NCBI RefSeq assembly: GCF_035594125.1
Contig: NC_087197.1
Location: 5,481,352-5,545,351 of the forward strand
Source of the DNA: Scylla paramamosain
Lineage: Eukaryota; Arthropoda; Malacostraca; Decapoda; Portunidae
Direction of reading: 5' to 3'
Length of the DNA stretch: 64,000 bases
The notes beneath the pieces are model-generated. The model was not told where the DNA came from, searched no databases, and worked only from the letters and a program-made list of their open reading frames with translations. Made by a program: the position numbers and the translations under genes. Shown here piece by piece: positions 24,304-37,691 of this stretch (the stretch's first letter is position 1; every line of letters begins with the position of its first letter).

Positions 24304-24638
24304 TATTCTAGATTTAATTCTTACTAACAGGGAGGAAGCAGTCACGTAGGTAGAGGTCGGAGGACAGCTAGGTAACAGTGACCATAGGGAAATTAGGTAC
24401 AATCTAGAATGGGAAGAAACTGTTAGAAACAAAAACACTAGTAAAATACCTGACTTTAGGAGAGCAGATTTTGAAGAATTAAAAAGGTACCTCCAAGGAG
24501 TGGACTGGCAAAGGATGCAGGGTGAGGTCAGGTCCGGGACGGAGTTCAGAGAGATAAGGCAGGATGAGGGAGGTGAGGTGAGGCTCCGGAAGGGAAGAGG
24601 AAAGAGGAAAGGGGGGAGATAGGTGTGAGTATGTTGGA

Positions 24639-26701
24639 ATGTCAGGTCATGCTGAAATGAGAGAGGTGAGGTCGAGGCGAGTTGATGAGGGAGGGGAGAG
24701 GATGGTAGGGGACGAGATGAGGGGAATAGGTGAAGTAAATGTTGATGAATTGTATAAATATTTCGTAGATAAAGTTCATACAGGTCAGTTAGCAAATATC
24801 CCGTATAGAACAATAAGATCACAAAAAAATGACCCTAAATGGATGACTGCTAGGTTAAAGCATTATATAGGGCGTACGAGAAGTATATATAAGAGGTTAA
24901 GGAAGATTGAGGAAGTTTTAAGGACACAATATAATGAATTAGTTAGAACAGTCAGGAAGTTAACGAGGAAAGCTAAGAACAATTATGAATTGAAGGTAGC
25001 CAGCCAGGCGAAGACGGACCCCAAGGGATTTTATCAGGTATACAGGACGAACAATAAGGATACTGTAGGTCCATTAAAGGCAGCAGATGGGGAGCTAGTT
25101 AGTTCTGGGGAGGAGATTAGTAAACTTCTGAATGATTATTTTTTAACTGTCTTCACCCAGGAAAACATGCAGGATATGCCAGATAGTGAACAGGTGTTTA
25201 GAGCAGATGAGTATGAGAAGCTGACAGATATTTCCATAACTAGGGCGATAGTGGAGCAGGAGATAGATAGGCTAGAAAAGTTCAAGTCACCAGGACCTGA
25301 TGAAATATATCCCAGAGTACTTAAGGAATGTAAAGAGATTATTAGTGAGCCGTTAGTTTCTGTCTTTAGGAAATCACTGGAGTCGGGTGAGGTACCAGTA
25401 ATGTGGAGGCAGGCTAATGTAGTACCCATCTTTAAGAAAGGAGATAAAACTTTAGCGTCTAATTATAGACCTGTCAGCTTAACTTCATTTGTAGGTAAAA
25501 TGTTAGAGTCAATAATAACGAGGAACATTAGGGAACATTTAGACAAACCTAACTTGATAAATCAGTCACAGCATGGCTTCACGAAGGGGAAGTCTTGCCT
25601 GACAAACTTGTTAAGTTTTTACAGTAAGGTGTACGAGGCAGTAGATAATGGTGATAGTTATGATATCTTGTATCTGGACTTTAGTAAAGCATTCGACAAG
25701 GTGCCCCATCAAAGGCTCCTGAGAAAGGTTAGGGCGCACGGGATAGATGGGAAGGTGTTAGGTTGGATAGGGTCATGGCTTGGTAACAGGCGACAGAGAG
25801 TGCTAATAAACGGCTCGAAATCCGAGTGGGGTCATGTCATTAGTGGGGTGCCACAGGGATCAGTATTAGGGCCATTGTTATTTCTAAATATATCAATGAC
25901 TTGGATAGTGGAATTAATAGTGATGTTAGTAAATTTGCGGATGACACAAAGATAGGTAGATTAATTAGGTCAGAATCGGATGCCATCCCCTTGCAGACAG
26001 ACTTAGATAGAATGAATGAATGGACGGATAGATGGCAAATGCAATTTAATATCAATAAATGCAAAGTGCTTAGCGTAGGTAGAGGAAACTCACACAATAG
26101 GTACACATTAAACACCCAAACTCTGGTAGGTACAGGGTACGAGAAAGATTTAGGAGTTATAGTTAGCTCTGAACTCCGTGTAGGGAAACAATGCATAGAA
26201 GCCAGAAACAAGGCAAACAGGGTACTAGGATTCATTTTTAGGAGTGTTAAAAGTAGAAGGCCGGAAGTAATATTAAAGTTATACTTGGCGCTGGTCAGAC
26301 TTCATCTAGACTACGCTGTGCAGTTCTGGTCCCCACATTACAGGAAAGATATAGGTCTATTAGAATCAGTACAGAGGAGAATGACTAAAAGGATACAGGG
26401 GATGAGGAGTATTCCTTACGAAGCGAGGTTGAAGCGGTTAAATTTACATTCTCTAGAGAGACGTAGGTTAAGAGGGGACCTGATAGAAGTCTTTAAGTGG
26501 TATAAGGGTTATAACAAGGGAGATGGAAGCAAAATTCTTAGGATCAGCAACCTGGGTAGAACAAGAAATAACGGGTTCAAGCTTGAAAAATTTAGATTTA
26601 GGAAGGAGATAGGAAAAAATTGGTTCGCAAATAGAGTGGTAGATGAGTGGAACGGACTCAGTAATTATGTAGTTAGTGCTAGGACACTAGAGAGCTTTTA
26701 G
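24639..26701 (+). pseudogene. Reverse transcriptase of the CR1-like LINE, one frameshift
   Basis: Frame 24639-25955 carries the early RT motifs (KSPGPDEIYPRVLKE, NYRPVSLTSFVGKMLE, QHGFTKGKSCLTNLL, LDFSKAFDKVPHQRLL, SGVPQGSVLGPLLFL). A small deletion near 25890 then shifts to 25901-26701, which has the catalytic FADDTK box, KDLGVIVSSEL and the C-terminal domain (HLDYAVQFWSPHYRKDI, SLERRRLRGDLIEVFKW, RVVDEWNGLSNYVV). This C-terminal pattern is typical of CR1/L2 elements. The first ~30 residues at 24639 are purine-rich and probably not original. Confidence 0.88.
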
Positions 26702-26850
26702 AGAAGATTAGACAGGTTTATGGATGGGGATAACAGATGGAAATAGGTAGGTGTGTTTCGTACAGGGACTGCCACGTGTAAGCCTGGTCGCTTCTTGCAG
26801 CTTCCCTTATTTCTTATGTTCTTATGTTCTTATGTTCTTATCTCTTTTTC

Positions 26851-27395
26851 TTTACAACCACGTTTAACAGGATCCCGTGAATGCCGGAGGTGCTGTACTT
26901 AGTCCGTGCGGGGAGTATAACAATGCGAGGGTGGTGAGCGTGGAAAAACAGATAAAGTGTAACGCAACGACCAGTAATTTATTATGACATCACCCTGGCA
27001 GCTCGCGAGGGTCTGAGGTGCGGGTTTGTGGGAAGCAAGATGACGTGAATGTGAAAAAAAAAAAAAATTTAGTCTCTTATACTTAAAGGTTTTTGCTCTC
27101 TCTAGCACTGTTTTCAAAGGTCACAGACGATTGGTCGAGTTCTCACTGGTGTTTTTTTTTTTTTTTCTCACTAATGATGTTAAATCTTTAAGCCGTCATT
27201 AGGATCACAGAAACAACCTTTGAAAATCCTAATATTTTTGGCTGTAGCCAGTTACAAAGTGGTTTGGGATGTGTATTAGTGAAGGGTAAGATATATTTGG
27301 TATGGAAAGGAACTAATGGCGTGATGTGTTTAAGAATGCTTCAGTTTGTCCACTTTTTTCAATACGAGGTCGCTGTTTGGGATGAGCCTTCTCTG
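26851..27395. other. Unassigned stretch after the CR1-like element
   Basis: Mixed sequence with poly-A and poly-T runs at 27054-27067 and 27152-27166. No coding signal was recognised. Confidence 0.5.
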
Positions 27396-27399
27396 TGTG

Positions 27400-27690
27400 A
27401 TTTCATTGTATGTTTCTGCTTCGTGTGTCCCTTTTTGTCTTGCATCCTCCTTCACGCAGTCCACCCACCTCTTTTTTTGGTCTCCTTATCTTTTTCGGTC
27501 TTCCCCTCTTTCTTCTCCCAAGTATTTCCATTTCCATTGCCTTCTTTCCAACATGGTTCGCTCCCCCCCTCAGAATGTGGCCGCACCATCTCAGTCTCCT
27601 TTCTTGTGCATTGTTTGACATTTCTTCTATTTTTGTTGACCCTCATATATTCATTTCTGACTGTCTTCCCTTGTAACCCCACACAGCAAA
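27400..27690 (-). mobile_element. RTE-type LINE C-terminal fragment
   Basis: Minus-strand frames read RLRWCGHILRGGANHVGKKA, then MEMEILGRRKRGRPKKIRRP, followed by remnants in a second frame. R-x-R-W-x-G-H-[VI]-x-R followed by G-K-R-x-R-G-R-P-x-x-R is the common C-terminus of RTE/BovB-like elements. It is short and frameshifted. Confidence 0.75.
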
Positions 27691-28002
27691 CTAAAAGAAA
27701 TCAAGTTTGGGAATACGTAGACTAATAGCAAGTGAGAACATTAGTCAGTGGCAATGTTACTAGGTTTCTTAATCTTCTGGTGCTAAAATTCCCTTGATAG
27801 TTATACAGAGAAGAGTGTAAAGCGAGAGTTGGGTGATGTGCACTCCCCACGCTCCTCAAATGCAGGTAGAGTCTCCTCGCGGTCCATCACTACTGCAGAC
27901 TGTCAGGGAAACGTGACCATAGCGGGGAAGTAATAGAGACGCAGATCCAAAACATCTATTTACTGGATTTGTGTCTGCTGAATTTATTATACTGAGTGGA
28001 AC

Positions 28003-28173
<171 letters not shown>

Positions 28174-28350
28174 CACGCAAGCACGCGCAAAGGCAGGCAA
28201 TGCTTGGTCATATTTTGCTAGAAATAGAAGACAATTTGCTCGCAAATTTGAGGAAAATAAACACAGTTGCTGCATTTCGCCAAGAAAGAAAGAAAATGAA
28301 AACATTGTCGGTACGTTGGCAAACATGTATAGAAAATTTTCATGTGTCAA

Positions 28351-28354
<4 letters not shown>

Positions 28355-28442
<88 letters not shown>
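28355..28442. repeat. (TC)n microsatellite
   Basis: About 88 bp of TC. Confidence 0.98.
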
Positions 28443-29670
<1,228 letters not shown>

Positions 29671-29817
29671 TTATTATTTTATTGTATTATTGTATTAGCA
29701 TTATTATCTTTATGTTAAGTATGTATAGTGTTACTCCTGTAAATAATACTATCATAGGCTTTTTAAATAATTCCAGACTCAACGTGGAATTTTAAGCCTT
29801 TCTGTAAATATTTGTTT

Positions 29818-29820
<3 letters not shown>

Positions 29821-29890
<70 letters not shown>
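29821..29890. repeat. (GA)n microsatellite
   Basis: About 70 bp of GA. Confidence 0.98.
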
Positions 29891-29893
<3 letters not shown>

Positions 29894-30059
29894 AGGGGGG
29901 CAGACAGACTGACAGACAAACAGACAGGAAAACAGAAAAACAAAACAGACAGCCAGACACTAATTTTTAAGAGCGGCAAAGTGAGTGAGCTTTATTTTAT
30001 TTTTTCTTTCTTTTTCCTTTTTCTCTTTGACATGTGTAAAGTAAGAAAAAAGGCAGACT

Positions 30060-30246
<187 letters not shown>

Positions 30247-30644
30247 ATGTCCAATATGACACTCCCGAAAAGTAAAAAAAAAAAAAAAAAAAAAGATACA
30301 GAAGAAGAATCCAGGGGGTTGTCTAGACGCTCCTCTCTTCATGCAGGCCAAGTCGTGGAAAGCAGCAAAACTAGGAACAGGCTGAGAGTTTGTTTGCTAC
30401 CTGAATGCGGCATGAACCTCAGCTCTCAGCGTTAAATGTGCTCTCATATTTGGGAGCGTGGTGACCTGAAGGTCGTGATTGCCCTGCTGGGGCGTGATAA
30501 CTTGATAGTTCCTGATCCCTGTAGGTGCTGTCCGAGGCACTTACATGCATGAGGACGCCGAAAACAGTCACTGAGATGGAATGGAGAGACGTAGTTTTAG
30601 TGGTGGGCCTCACTCTTACTATACCTGTACTATACCTATACTAT

Positions 30645-31590
30645 ACGCTGATGATACCACCCTGCACTTTCCCACGTCTTTTCATAGACGTCCAACCCTT
30701 CAGGAGGTAAACATATCACGCAGGGAAGACACAGAACGCTTGACTTCTGATCTTCCTAAAATTTCTGATTGGGGCAGAGCAAACTTGGTATTGTTCAATG
30801 CCTCAAAAACTCAATTCCTCCATCTATCAACTTGACACAAACTTCCAGACAACTATCCCCTCTTCTTTAATGACACTCAACTGTCCCCCTCTTCTACAAT
30901 GAACATCCTCGGTCTGTCCTTTACTTATAATCTGAACTGGAAACTTCACATCTCATCTCTAGCTAAAACAGCTTCTATGAAGTTAGGTGTTCTGAGACGT
31001 CTCCAGTTTTTCTCACCCCCCCCAGCTGCTAACTCTGTACAAGGGCCTTATCCGTCCATGTATGGAGTATGCTTCACATGTCTGGGGGGTTCCACTCATA
31101 CTGCTCTTCTAGACAGGGTGGAATGAAAAGCTTTTCGTCTCATCAACTCCTCTCCTCTAACTGAGTGTCTTCAGCCTCTCTCTCACTGCCGCTATGTTGC
31201 ATATCTAGCTGTCTTCTACCGCTATTTTCATGCTAACTGCTCTTCTGATCTTGCTAACTGCATGCCTCCCCTCCTCCCGCGGCCTCGCTGCACAAGACTT
31301 TCTTCTTTCTCTCACCCCTATTCTGTCCAGCTCTCTAACGCAAGAGTTAACCAGTATTCTCAATCATTCATCCCTTTCCCTGGTAAACTCTGAAACTCCC
31401 TGCCTGCTTCTGTATTTCCACCTTCCTATGACTTGAATTCCTTTAAGAGGGGGGTTTCAAGACACTTATTCATCAATTTTTGACCACTGCTTTGACCCTT
31501 TTATGGGATTGGCATTTCAGTGGGCATTTTTTTTTATTAGATTTTTGTTGCCCTTGGCCAGTGTCCTTCCTACATTAAAAAAAAAAAAAA
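30645..31590 (+). mobile_element. Jockey-family LINE, 5'-truncated copy F
   Basis: Starts just inside the catalytic box (ACGCTGATGATACCACCCTGCAC, reading YADDTTLHF) and runs to the shared 3' UTR and poly-A (31576-31591). An 8-C run near 31015 and a 6-G run near 31083 give opposite frameshifts of +1 and -1. A TGA replaces an arginine codon in STRHN (30835). Confidence 0.92.
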
Positions 31591-31599
31591 ATACGTACA

Positions 31600-32034
31600 T
31601 GTAGGCTACTTCTCTTGGCAGGGTCTGCTTCGCTTTGTCCTCCATTTGTATTCATTTGTAATTGCGGCACTCATGGACCACTCTGTGTGAGCGCGTGCAC
31701 CGACTCAAGTCCCACTTTCTGCTGTCAACACACACGCCTCAGAACACTGCTGAGATCAACAAGAGCTGGAGGGCGCGGGAAGCCTGGTTGTGGTGGTGAA
31801 TGTCGTCCACCTGTTGTTACACTGCCAGTACCTTTAAACGCAATACCCCCAACTGAAAGTGACTCTCACCACTACTACCACCGCCACGGTCACTTACCTG
31901 TTAGAAGGTCCGCTGCGGCGACCACGTGGCGGGACTGGCCCTCAACATGTGCCTGGCGGCGCCTCTTAACACATGCCGCGCCATGTCTTCACTGCTGGCG
32001 AGGCACTGTGAACCCCGCCGCGCGCGCGTGTATG

Positions 32035-32040
<6 letters not shown>
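31600..32040. other. Unassigned mixed-composition stretch
   Basis: A moderately GC-rich open frame (31615-32154) has no recognisable domain and runs into a TG repeat. There is insufficient support for a gene. Confidence 0.4.

Positions 32041-32079
<39 letters not shown>
32040..32079. repeat. (TG)n microsatellite
   Basis: About 40 bp of TG. Confidence 0.97.
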
Positions 32080-32080
<1 letters not shown>

Positions 32081-32154
32081 GGAGCGTGAGAGTAGTAACA
32101 AATTCAAGTGTTAATTCAAAGGCCGTATTCATAAACGCTTTGGAATTTAAATAA

Positions 32155-32179
32155 TAAAAATAATAAAAATGATAATAAC

Positions 32180-32236
<57 letters not shown>
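32155..32236. repeat. (AAT)n microsatellite
   Basis: About 80 bp of AAT with a few substitutions at its left end. Confidence 0.97.
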
Positions 32237-32238
<2 letters not shown>

Positions 32239-32658
32239 AATAAAAACTATTTTCGAACGCCACAAAGATAACTCAGGATTCCGCCATGTTTTCTTCAGCT
32301 GATGATGCAGATTCCTTGTTAAACTACTATTAGAGTCATGGAAACACTCTTAAAACCCCGCGAGAGCTTCCGCTAAAGAATATTACGTGGAACTCAGTTA
32401 AGAAGCTGAACCGTGTTAGTATAAGGACCTGGGATGCGAGCGATGGGCAGTAGAAGGTCGTCGCGGGAATATAGAGGCTCTGAAGAGTCAAACCAATAGT
32501 ACACTCCTCTTAGGAACAGTGTATGGATAGGTCTGGTGATGGTGGGGGTGGCTGCGGCGTGGCGGCCAGCTACCGTGCTACTGCTGCTGCGCTCGCTCTG
32601 CTCCTCTGAACGCACCCTCTCACAATATCCAAATGATCCAGTTACGCGCTCCTCTCCA

Positions 32659-32659
<1 letters not shown>

Positions 32660-32692
<33 letters not shown>
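32660..32692. repeat. (TC)n microsatellite
   Basis: Short TC run inside a C/T-rich stretch extending to about 32850. Confidence 0.93.
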
Positions 32693-32698
<6 letters not shown>

Positions 32699-32848
32699 TC
32701 CTCCCCCAAGCCTCCCACATCCACACCTGTCATTCGTACCTCCTCCTCACAATTTCCTTCCTCCATATTCCTCCTTTCCTTTCTTCCTTCCTCACACAAC
32801 TGCTTTACTTCCTTCTTCCTCTTTGCCCTTTCCTTTTCTCTGCCACTC

Positions 32849-32852
<4 letters not shown>

Positions 32853-32916
<64 letters not shown>
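32853..32916. repeat. (CA)n microsatellite
   Basis: About 62 bp of CA. Confidence 0.98.
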
Positions 32917-32918
<2 letters not shown>

Positions 32919-32981
32919 ATATAGATAACGTAACTAAAATATTCAGTTTGCATCTTTTACTATCTCTTGCTATCATCGTTT

Positions 32982-33345
32982 CTAACACGCTAGCTGCTCT
33001 TTTAATCTTGATAACTCCATGTCTTCGTCACTCCCGCGGCCTCCATGCATAAGGCTTTATATTTTCTATCGCCCCTATTCTGTTCTAATGCAGAAGTTAA
33101 CCAGTATTTTCAGTCTGTTGTCCTTTTTTTGCAGGTAAACTCTAGAACTTTATGCCTGCTTCTGTATTTTCACTACGTACGACTTGAGTTCTTTCAAGAG
33201 AAGCTTCAAGGCGCTTATCCTCATTAATCTGGATTTTTTTTTATTTATTTATCTTTTTTTTTTTACTATTGCTTGGGAGCTGGCACCTTCACTGGGCCTT
33301 TTCTTTCAGCCTTCTTGTTGTTCTTGGACAGAGCTCTTTGTTCTC
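32982..33345 (+). mobile_element. Diverged jockey-family 3' relic copy G
   Basis: Recognisable by GCTAGCTGCTCTTTTAATCTTG, CTCCCGCGGCCTCCATGC, GAAGTTAACCAGTATTTTCAG, GTAAACTCTAGAAC and a 3' UTR equivalent (GGGAGCTGGCACCTTCACTGGGCC ... TTGTTCTTGGACAG). It is heavily substituted and has no tail. Confidence 0.78.
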
Positions 33346-33479
33346 CCAGTGTAAGTTGCCAAACTTCAACCCACCAATGGTACGATACATATATTTTCAG
33401 CCAAAACTTTCCTCGATAAGTCAGTTATTATTGTCATTGTTATTATTATTATATTAGTTTTTATAGTTTATATAGTTTT

Positions 33480-33825
33480 TAACATCCACACCCGCATCCC
33501 TCAGTTTTGATAAATGAAGCATCCGCATCTCCACCACACTCAAGAAGGATGCGGAGGATATATTTTATACATTACAGTCTACAGAGTACAGAGCTTGCAA
33601 AATTGAAGAAAATTACTTAATACATGTTTACTTAATTATCTACTAAATTATACCTTTTATTCATTTCCTCTCAAATTTACACAACCTAATGTGTCAAGAG
33701 CTTTGCGGAAGGGCAGAAGGAGGGAGAGAATTTTACATAGTTACTATGTCTCATGTAAATATGTAAAAGTATGTATGTATGTACTGTTTAATATGAATAA
33801 GTAATTAAGTATGAAGGGAAGCAGC

Positions 33826-33907
<82 letters not shown>

Positions 33908-34206
33908 CCATCCCGCATCCTGGTAACACACACATGTAACTGAAACACGTCATAAAAACTTAAAATTACAAAATGCAGTATTGTGCAGCAAAAAAACAGC
34001 TCCCATCTAGCAATAATTGGTGTTATATAGTGATTTTATACCAAAACCTTAACACATCCGCATCCGCATCCGTATATGTTAGGATGTCATAATTTGATAT
34101 CTGCATCCACATCCACTATTTGACAGAAACTGATATTCGCATCCGCAAAATATGTACACATGACATCCGCGGATCTCTGAATTCCGACATCCGATACATC
34201 TCTAAA
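33480..34206. repeat. CATCCG-rich interspersed repeat, possibly a non-autonomous DNA transposon
   Basis: Two clusters of CATCC/GCATCCGCATC motifs (33484-33560 and 34045-34200) flank an AT-rich core and a (GA)n run. The right end reads GACATCCGATACATCTCTA, resembling hAT-like MITE termini of the TAGAGATG... type. This is a suggestion only; no matching left terminus or target duplication was confirmed. Confidence 0.35.
33830..33904. repeat. (GA)n microsatellite
   Basis: About 75 bp of GA. Confidence 0.98.
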
Positions 34207-34227
34207 CGAGTCACTCAGCAACCTTAA

Positions 34228-34780
34228 CAGGGCTGAGATTCACTAACGGTCCCAACTTAAGAAGAAGTTTGTGCGAAAAGAAAGATGTATGAACTCTCCC
34301 TTAAGCGATTCATTAATGTTTCTTAAGTCCGCCATCTTGGACTATTTTTTTTGTAGCTGTTTCACACTTTTGCCGGTAGGCGGCGATAGTGCATTGTTGA
34401 CATTTTTTTTTCAGGCAATGCCAGTGTTTTTGACATATTAGCATCTTAATCACAAGATACAAAAGATAAGAGCGATAGTGAAGCCCAAGAGACCCTTGCC
34501 TAGTTCATAGTGCGGAAAAAGTAGCTGTCATAATGCGAGAAGTACTTAAGAGGAGGAGTGTAGTAGTGGGGAAGCTGGACGACACTGGTCACCAAGGAAA
34601 CCAAGAAAGACGCCTGGAAGCCGTGAATGAAGCCCTCCATGGTGTCAACCAAGCTCATAGAGGAAATGAGAAGAGATTCTCTGACTTTCGCTCCATTGTG
34701 AAGAAAATACAAGATGCAAGAAAGGAAATGGGCAGAACAGGTAAGCTTACCTCTATTGTCAGTTTGAACTATGTAAACTG
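34228..34780 (+). mobile_element. Harbinger-type Myb/SANT-like accessory gene fragment with possible left terminus
   Basis: The frame 34533-34781 reads QERRLEAVNEALHGVNQAHR, then RFSDFRSIVKKIQDARKEMG and RTGK. The pattern W/R-x2-[VL]-x2-A-[LV]-x-G-V-N-x-x-H-R-x4-[VCEK]-K-x-[WF]-x-D-x-[RK] followed by K-K-x-A-x-x-R-x-E-x-x-x-T-G is that of Myb/SANT-like trihelix proteins encoded beside Harbinger transposases. GGGCTGAGATTCACTAACGG at 34229 resembles Harbinger termini. Indels have removed the conserved core tryptophan region, so it is a relic. Confidence 0.6.
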
Positions 34781-34799
34781 AGGAAAGGAAATTTGGTGA

Positions 34800-35750
34800 T
34801 GCATGGAAGAGGCTTTTATGGGTTGTTGGTCTGTTTTTCTAATGGCAAAAATAACAAGTTAAGCCTGACCACATCAGGTTTAACATGATGAACAGACAAC
34901 TCATGTAATGTGATTTAATATACCTTACAGTGGGGTGCTGACCTGACTAGAGCAACTACTTTGTGTATAGCAACAATATAGGAATAGATACTGCAGTACC
35001 ACAGTAGTGAAGGGGTTATACTTTATGTTGTGAGTATTGTAGTTTAAGTAGCATAATCTTGGACAGACCTGGCAAAATGCTTGATATTTGAAAGAAAAAA
35101 AAATCATGTTAGACAAAGTTGTACATAAGCTGCACTTACGTAATTAAAAAAAGACATATGGAGTAGACAGGGAAGGCAATGAAATGAACCACAAGTTCTG
35201 GAGTGATTGGAATGTTCGATAGAGTGAAAGCCCTTCACAGAGATGCCGCTGCATGTATAAAGATTTAAGGATAATTATGAATTCCATCATTTGGCTATTG
35301 GTATCTACCACAAGAAAAATATTACCAAAGTTTTTCATAATTTTAACAGTGCATCGTAGATTTTGTGTTGGTTAAGTTAGCAAGTATTCAATCTACGTAT
35401 TATACTTAAGGGCAAAAATATATGGATGATAATATCTTGTAACTAAGCCAAGCATATGATGCAATGGTATATAAAGAAGATAAAAAAAAAAGAAAATGAT
35501 AAGTAAGTAAATACAAAAAATGAGGTGGTAGATGAGATTGTAGCAGAGGAATGAATTTTGTGTGATCAACTGGTTGAGTTTAACTCCATAATTATCAATG
35601 AAAATAGATGAGTGAATGTTTTGAAATTAATATTGGCATTCCTTGTTATATACTAGTTTTTACCTAATTTTCTCAAAAGGAGCATTAAATGAAGCATTTA
35701 AGCATTATGTTTTTCTCTGAAACATTTTTTTTTTCACTTTACCAAGCCAC
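34800..35750. other. AT-rich unassigned stretch
   Basis: No recognised coding or element signature in about 950 bp. It could be the decayed remainder of the Harbinger-type element. Confidence 0.45.
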
Positions 35751-35752
35751 CA

Positions 35753-37020
<1,268 letters not shown>

Positions 37021-37021
37021 A

Positions 37022-37023
37022 CT

Positions 37024-37093
<70 letters not shown>

Positions 37094-37112
37094 CAGTAGT
37101 AGTAGTAGTAGT
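37022..37112. repeat. (TAG)n microsatellite
   Basis: About 90 bp of TAG with one CAG. Confidence 0.97.
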
Positions 37113-37691
37113 ATACTGGGTACAACTTGCCGTGAAGACAAGAGCTCCACCTCTGGGACCTACCATAACAGGCTCCACCTGCAGTTCACTGTGATTGGCT
37201 GATGAGGTGAGGTGATGTAATTTAAGTGGAAGAAAACATAAATAATCCTACGAAAATTAACTTTTTATCTGCTATCAATATGCTATACACTAGTATATTA
37301 CTATACACTATACCAGAGGTGTCAGGCACGCGGCCCACAGGCCACATGCGGCGCATCTGCTCCTCCAGTCTTCCAGTCGGCCTTCCTTATATTTACATGA
37401 TTAATTAATCTAGTCTTTCGTCTCTTAAGGTTATCACTTATAGTATTAATCAGATCGCTTTCTGTCTTTGTACGTAAGACATATTTATCATGTATGAAAC
37501 AACGTCCTTTTCGACGCGTCGACTCCTTACTGTACAGGTATCAAACGTGAACGTGACGCGGCAGGCTCTTGCTTCACCCAGCCTTCGAGCACGAAAAACT
37601 AGTCTTGTATTGTCCCTCGAGTCAGGTGGATTGTTGGAGCGTTATGTATATCCAGTATCTCATATACAAACTTATTTTGAATACCATAATC

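Larger units (their letters stand above)
23330..26850 (+). mobile_element. CR1-like LINE, nearly full length, inactive
   Basis: In order: an SGNH-hydrolase-like C-terminus (23504-23666), an APE endonuclease (23743-24303), a connector, the RT (24639-25955 and 25901-26701) and a 3' UTR. The UTR includes ACAGGGACTGCCACGTG and ends in tandem TTATGTTC units at 26807-26840. An 8-bp-type repeated 3' terminus without poly-A is characteristic of the CR1/L2 group. Frameshifts lie in the T-run at about 24260 and near 25890, with a nonsense TAG at about 24348. Confidence 0.87.

Noticed and set aside
31615..32154. 179-codon frame as a gene
   Set aside because: Composition is ordinary, no domain is recognisable, and its C-terminal third runs through a (TG)n repeat.
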